Assembly: GCF_026393345.1 (NCBI RefSeq)
Contig: NZ_JAPLAI010000042.1
Span: forward strand, 8,434-72,433
From: Microbacterium sp.
Lineage (GTDB): Bacteria > Actinomycetota > Actinomycetes > Actinomycetales > Microbacteriaceae
DNA length: 64,000 nt
Direction: 5' to 3'
Position numbers and translations under genes: made by a program. Below, in pieces: positions 59,552-64,000 of this stretch; the first letter of the stretch is position 1, and every line of letters begins with the position of its first letter. Under the pieces are notes generated by a model. The model was not told where the DNA came from. It saw only the letters and a list, made by a program, of their open reading frames with translations, and searched no databases.

Positions 59552-60502
59552 TCACCCGAGAACGGAAAGCCAGGTGGTGGCAGGGCCCTCCCAGGCCGCG
59601 TAACGATCGGGATACGCCGAGATCTGCACCGACTGCGCGGCGTCCGCGAAGCTCAGTGCCTCCCACCCCGGAATGTCGAGAAGGCCGCGGGTGAGCGTGC
59701 CGTTGGGGTCGGCGGGACCGCCGAAGAAAGCGCGGGCGGACCGTTGCGGGTCGCGCACCTGGTCCTCGGTGCCCCAGCCGGTAGAGGGACGCTGCTGGAA
59801 CAGGCCGAGCGAGTCGCGGTCGCCCCAGTCGAGGTTCCGCAGCCACGACTCCTGCATGGCGGTGCCGAGGGCGATGGCGATGCCCCGGTCGGGAACACCG
59901 AGCTCGCGGCCGACGGCGATGATCACCTGGGCGTTCGCGACCTGTTCGGCGTCGAGTTCGAGCGGAGCGGATGCGGCGGGTGCGGCCGCCGCGATGGGCA
60001 CGGAGGCGGGAGTCGCGGTGGGCACCGCCAGCACCTGCCCGGGGTAGATGATCGAGTCCCACGTGAGTGCATTGGCGGCCAGCACCGCCGCGATCGTCGT
60101 CCCGGCGTTCCGGGCGATGGCGCTCACAGTGTCGCCCGCGACCACCGTGTGGGCGGCGACCGGCGCCGGTGCGGGCACCGCGGGGGCGGTCGCGATGGCC
60201 GCGGGTGCCGTGAGGCGAAGGGTCTGACCGGGACGGATGATCGAACTCCACCCGAGACCGTTCGCGTCGAGCACGTCTTGCGTCCGCAGTCCGAAGCGGG
60301 CGGCGATGGCGCTGACAGTGTCGCCGGGCCCGACGGTGTATTCGGGCGGGGCCGCGTCCTGACGCGGCGCGACGGTGCGCGCCATGGGCGGGACGGCGGG
60401 CTCCGCGGCGTGGGCTGCGGGGCTCGCCAGGGACAGGGCGAGGGATCCCGCCGCAGCGCCGACTCCGATGCCGGCGATACGTGCGTGGGCGTGACTGAAC
60501 AT
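59552..60502 (-). CDS. Secreted protein with two LysM domains and transglycosylase-like C-terminus
   Basis: YTVGPGDTVSAIAARFGLRTQDVLDANGL and HTVVAGDTVSAIARNAGTTIAAVLAANAL; C-term GTAMQESWLRNLDWGDRDSLGLFQQRPSTGWG. Confidence 0.9.
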   Translation of the reverse strand: MFSHAHARIAGIGVGAAAGSLALSLASPAAHAAEPAVPPMARTVAPRQDAAPPEYTVGPGDTVSAIAARFGLRTQDVLDANGLGWSSIIRPGQTLRLTAPAAIATAPAVPAPAPVAAHTVVAGDTVSAIARNAGTTIAAVLAANALTWDSIIYPGQVLAVPTATPASVPIAAAAPAASAPLELDAEQVANAQVIIAVGRELGVPDRGIAIALGTAMQESWLRNLDWGDRDSLGLFQQRPSTGWGTEDQVRDPQRSARAFFGGPADPNGTLTRGLLDIPGWEALSFADAAQSVQISAYPDRYAAWEGPATTWLSVLG

Positions 60503-60650
60503 GGGCGTCCTCCTCATGGTGGAGCGTCCTTCCGGGGGTCCGGCAACCCTTCCACGGGCCTGTGACAGGTGTCAAGGGAGTGACGGATGTGACGGAAGTG
60601 AACCGACGCGGGCCGCCGCATCCGGTCGGGGCCCGTGGGATAGTTGCAGG

Positions 60651-60998
60651 GTGAGCGATGACACCACCCCCCTGGAGACCACCTGGCTGACGATGCCCGA
60701 CCTCGTCGAGGCACTCGGCGAACCGCTCGGCCGCGTTCGGCAGCGCATCGAGGACGCCCAGCTGATCGGGTCCCGTCGCACCGGCGTGTTCGCCGTGCCT
60801 GCGGTGTTCATCGTGGACGGCGCACCGCTCGGCTCGTTGCGCGGCACGGTCTTCTCGCTCCGCGACGCGGGTCTCTCCGACGACGAGGCCATCGACTGGC
60901 TGCTCTCCTATGACGAGACCATCGGCCGGCCGCCGCTGTCGGCGCTCCTGGCCGGCCACAAGAGCGAGGTACGGCGCGTCGCGCGGACGCTCCTCTGA
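60651..60998 (+). CDS. Rv2175c-family DNA-binding protein
   Basis: TTWLTMPDLVEALGEPLGRVRQRIEDAQLIGSRRTGVFAVPAVFIVDGAP; next to PASTA kinase as Rv2175c is to pknL in M. tuberculosis. Confidence 0.88.
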   Translation: MSDDTTPLETTWLTMPDLVEALGEPLGRVRQRIEDAQLIGSRRTGVFAVPAVFIVDGAPLGSLRGTVFSLRDAGLSDDEAIDWLLSYDETIGRPPLSALLAGHKSEVRRVARTLL

Positions 60999-61010
60999 CC
61001 CGCCCGGCTC

Positions 61011-62105
61011 TCAGGCCTGGCGCTCGGTCGCCGCGAGAGCGAGATCCCGCAGGCGACCGACCGCATGGGTGCCGAGCGGGGATCCGGCGAGAGCCCGATC
61101 CGCCTCGCGGGCGTACGCGGTGATGAGATCCTCGACCCGCGCCAGCGCGCCGGAGTCGATGATCGTCTGCTGCAGTGACCGGATCTGCTCCGCCTCGAGC
61201 GTGGGATCCCCGATCAGCTCGTCGAGGGTGCGGCGGACGCCCGCCGGGACCGCTTGGCGCGCAAAGGCGATGAGGACGGTCCGTTTGCCCTCCCGCAGAT
61301 CGTCGCCCGAAGGCTTACCGGTCACGGCCTCGTCACCGAATACGCCGAGGACGTCGTCGCGCAGCTGGAACGCCATCCCGATCGGATGCCCGAAGCCGCT
61401 GAGCGCCGCACGCTGTAGCGCATCGGCGCCGGCGAGCGCCGCGCCAATCAGCAGCGGCTGCTCCACGCTGTAGCGGGCCGACTTCAGCGACGCCACGCGC
61501 AGGGCGCGGTCGGCGTGCTCCGCATCGGGCGAGCTGCCGAAGGCGGACTCCTCGGCGATGTCGAGATACTGCCCGATCGTCACATCGCGGCGCATCCGCG
61601 CGTATTCGGCGCGCGCCACCGCCGCGACGGCGGTCTCGGCATCGACCAGGCCGGATTCGAACAGATCATCGCTCCAGGCGACGAGGAGGTCGCCGAGCAG
61701 GACGGATGCGGAACGCCCGAACGCCGCCGCATCCCCGGTCCACCCGGCATGCGTGTGCGCGGTCTGCAGGGCACGATGCGCGGCCGGCCGCCCGCGGCGG
61801 GTGTCGGAGTTGTCGATGAGGTCGTCATGCACAAGGGCGGCCGCGTGGAACACCTCGAGGCTCGCGGCGGCGGCGATGACGGCGGCCGGGGGAGCTGCGG
61901 CGGGGTCGTGCGCCTCGGCGACGGCCTGCCAGCCGGTCAGGCAGAACCGTGCGCGCAGTCGCTTACCGCCGTGCACGCTGGCCCGCGCGGCCGCCACGAA
62001 GCCGGCCGCTTCCGGTCCCCAGTCGGCTGTCGCGGCCTGTTCGGACGAGAAGAACGTGTCCACTCGCTGGGAAACCGCTTCAATCGCATCCGGGGGGGTC
62101 GACAC
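61011..62105 (-). CDS. Polyprenyl synthetase family protein
   Basis: GGKRLRARF; ALVHDDLIDNSDTRRGRPAAH; FQLRDDVLGVFGD. Confidence 0.94.
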   Translation of the reverse strand: MSTPPDAIEAVSQRVDTFFSSEQAATADWGPEAAGFVAAARASVHGGKRLRARFCLTGWQAVAEAHDPAAAPPAAVIAAAASLEVFHAAALVHDDLIDNSDTRRGRPAAHRALQTAHTHAGWTGDAAAFGRSASVLLGDLLVAWSDDLFESGLVDAETAVAAVARAEYARMRRDVTIGQYLDIAEESAFGSSPDAEHADRALRVASLKSARYSVEQPLLIGAALAGADALQRAALSGFGHPIGMAFQLRDDVLGVFGDEAVTGKPSGDDLREGKRTVLIAFARQAVPAGVRRTLDELIGDPTLEAEQIRSLQQTIIDSGALARVEDLITAYAREADRALAGSPLGTHAVGRLRDLALAATERQA

Positions 62106-62169
62106 GGCCCTAGCCTAGTCAGCGCGGCCACGCGTAGAATCCGAATAGAACATCGTCCGAGGGGGATGT

Positions 62170-62529
62170 ATGCCACTCTCTGAACAAGAGCAGCGTCTGC
62201 TCGATGAGATGGAACGCCATCTCATGGGTCACGACGCCGACGTCGTCAGCGCCGACGGCTCCGCTCGTGCGCTCAGCTATCGCAACATCGTCCTCGGATC
62301 CCTCACGGTCCTCGTCGGCCTCGGCGGTCTCATCGCCGGGCTGTCGACGCAGCTCATCGTCATCAGCGTCATCGGCTTCGTGGTGATGCTCGGTGGTGTG
62401 GTGTTCGCCGTGACCCCGTCGCGGCGGACCACCGCCGTTCCGTCTGCCGCGCCCCGCGCCGCAAAGCATCCGCAGGCCTCCTTCATGGATCGCATGAACG
62501 ATCGATGGGACCGCCGGCAGGGCCACTGA
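62170..62529 (+). CDS. DUF3040 membrane protein
   Basis: MPLSEQEQRLLDEMERHLMGHDADVV plus two TM helices. Confidence 0.92.
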   Translation: MPLSEQEQRLLDEMERHLMGHDADVVSADGSARALSYRNIVLGSLTVLVGLGGLIAGLSTQLIVISVIGFVVMLGGVVFAVTPSRRTTAVPSAAPRAAKHPQASFMDRMNDRWDRRQGH

Positions 62530-62551
62530 CCCTCCACTCCACCCCACTTCA

Positions 62552-62584
62552 GGCGCCGACCCCGACGGGTCGGCGCCTTTTTCG
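62552..62584 (+). terminator. Intrinsic terminator
   Basis: aggcgccgacc-ccgac-gggtcggcgcct followed by tttttc. Confidence 0.85.
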
Positions 62585-62689
62585 TGTCTGACCGGGCCTG
62601 ATCCGTAGGGTGCGCCGGGTGTCGGTGCGCGCGCCCGTGCCACCGGATCTGCTCGTTCGGAGCCGTTTCGTCCACAATGGGGTAGTGAA

Positions 62690-62716
62690 GTGGGGGACAG
62701 TGGAGTAAAGTGGAGC
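62690..62716 (+). promoter_or_regulatory. MraZ boxes
   Basis: Three direct repeats GTGGGGG/GTGGAGT/GTGGAGC at 10-bp period upstream of mraZ. Confidence 0.8.
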
Positions 62717-62755
62717 TACCTCGCGGGGCCGGACGAAGGAGGGGGTGATGCTCGG

Positions 62756-63187
62756 ATGCTGCTGGGCACGCACACTCCCAAGCTCGACGACAAAGGGCGG
62801 GTCATTCTGCCGGCCAAGTTCCGCGACGATCTCGGCGGCGGCGTCGTGATCACCCGCGGCCAGGAGCGCTGCCTCTACGTGTTCAGCACCGCCGAGTTCG
62901 AGCGCGTGCACGAACGGATCCGCGAAGCACCGCTGACCAACAAGCAGGCCCGTGACTTCCTGCGCATGTTCCTCTCCGGGGCCAGCGCCGAGACCCCTGA
63001 CGGGCAGAGCCGCGTCACGATCCCGCCCGCACTGCGTGCCTACGCCGGCCTCGAGCGTGAGCTCGTCGTCACCGGCGTCGGCGCCCATGCCGAGATCTGG
63101 AACTCCGAAGCCTGGAACGCCTACGCCGAGAGCAACGAGTCGACGTACTCCGAGATGGAGCAGGAGGTGATCCCGGGCCTGTTCTGA
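62756..63187 (+). CDS. mraZ: Transcriptional regulator MraZ
   Basis: [41 protein letters not shown]. Confidence 0.95.
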   Translation: MLLGTHTPKLDDKGRVILPAKFRDDLGGGVVITRGQERCLYVFSTAEFERVHERIREAPLTNKQARDFLRMFLSGASAETPDGQSRVTIPPALRAYAGLERELVVTGVGAHAEIWNSEAWNAYAESNESTYSEMEQEVIPGLF

Positions 63188-63291
63188 GCCCTCGATCGCG
63201 ACTCCTCGCCGCTCACGCCCTGACGCACTTCCCCGGCGCCAGGTCATGCAGCGGAGGGGGATCGGGACCGAGGGACCAGCCCCACAGCATC

Positions 63292-64000
63292 ATGGACTAC
63301 AGCGACATCCACACCCCCGTCCTGCTCGAGCGCTGCGTCGAGCTGCTCTCGCCTGCCGTCTCGCGCGACGGCGCGGTCATGGTCGACGCCACCCTCGGCA
63401 TGGGCGGTCACACCGAGGCGATGCTCGAACGCTTCCCGGGTCTGCACGTCATCGGGCTCGACCGCGACACCGACGCCCTGCGCATCGCGGGGGAGCGGCT
63501 CGCCCGATTCGGCGACCGCGTGACGCTGGTGCACACCGTCTACGACGGGATCGCGGAGGCCGTGGCCGCTGCGGGGTTCCGTCGCATCGACGGCGCCCTG
63601 TTCGACCTCGGCGTCTCGTCGCTCCAGCTGGACGAGGCCGACCGCGGCTTCGCCTATGCCAAGGATGCGCCGCTCGACATGCGGATGGATCAGACCGCCG
63701 GCGTCACCGCGGCCGACGTCCTGGCCACCTATGGCGAGGGCGACCTCCGCCGCATCTTCGAGCGCTACGGCGAGGAGAAGCTCGCCGGCCGCTACGCCCG
63801 CGCCATCATCGCCGCGCGGTCGCAGACGCCGATCGTGCGCTCCGCCGAGCTCGTCCGCATCCTGGATGCGGCAACTCCGGCCGCACTCTCGCACTCGGGC
63901 CACCCCGCCAAGCGGGTGTTCCAGGCACTGCGGATCGAGGTGAACGGTGAGCTCAGCGTCCTCGACCGTGCCATCCCCGCCGCCCTCGACCTCCTCGACG
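63292..64000 (+). CDS. rsmH: 16S rRNA (cytosine1402-N4)-methyltransferase, 3'-partial
   Basis: [61 protein letters not shown]. Confidence 0.95.
   Translation, partial: MDYSDIHTPVLLERCVELLSPAVSRDGAVMVDATLGMGGHTEAMLERFPGLHVIGLDRDTDALRIAGERLARFGDRVTLVHTVYDGIAEAVAAAGFRRIDGALFDLGVSSLQLDEADRGFAYAKDAPLDMRMDQTAGVTAADVLATYGEGDLRRIFERYGEEKLAGRYARAIIAARSQTPIVRSAELVRILDAATPAALSHSGHPAKRVFQALRIEVNGELSVLDRAIPAALDLLD

Noticed and set aside
62690-62716. Tandem GTGGRG repeats as a novel element
   Set aside because: Explained as known MraZ operator boxes upstream of mraZ.

Overview
The window is high-GC actinobacterial chromosome, Microbacteriaceae-like and probably Microbacterium (inferred from gene content and order, not searched). 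Conserved housekeeping segments flank an accessory segment. Left segment (1-8.3 kb): scpA(partial)-scpB-pseudouridine synthase-tyrA-cmk-der, a NUDIX hydrolase with a NYN/PIN-like C-terminus, an S4-domain protein, a YhhN protein, a GNAT acetyltransferase and tRNA-Pro(GGG). Accessory segment (about 8.3-26.5 kb): redox and stress genes, several regulator/operator pairs, decayed genes, and a tightly overlapping five-gene operon (phosphodiester glycosidase, GT2-GtrA, DUF4956, VTC, DUF4353 lipoprotein). Right segment (26.9-64 kb): DEAD-box helicase, DUF2207 protein, FUSC protein, L,D-transpeptidase, lpd, a copper locus, a GarA-like FHA protein and two MerR genes, two orphan ParA/MinD ATPases flanking pyc, def, an acyl-CoA synthetase, ROK glucokinase, class II DAHP synthase, a DUF559 nuclease-like gene, a PASTA kinase, an Rv2175c-like protein, polyprenyl synthase, DUF3040, mraZ and rsmH(partial). 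The most unusual signal is a set of four long, sequence-related palindromes at gene 3' ends. Two are 84-bp elements about 38 kb apart, each built from four copies of an ~18-bp unit. Two are 57-bp hairpins that bracket a DUF559 nuclease-like gene, with one hairpin containing that gene's stop codon.
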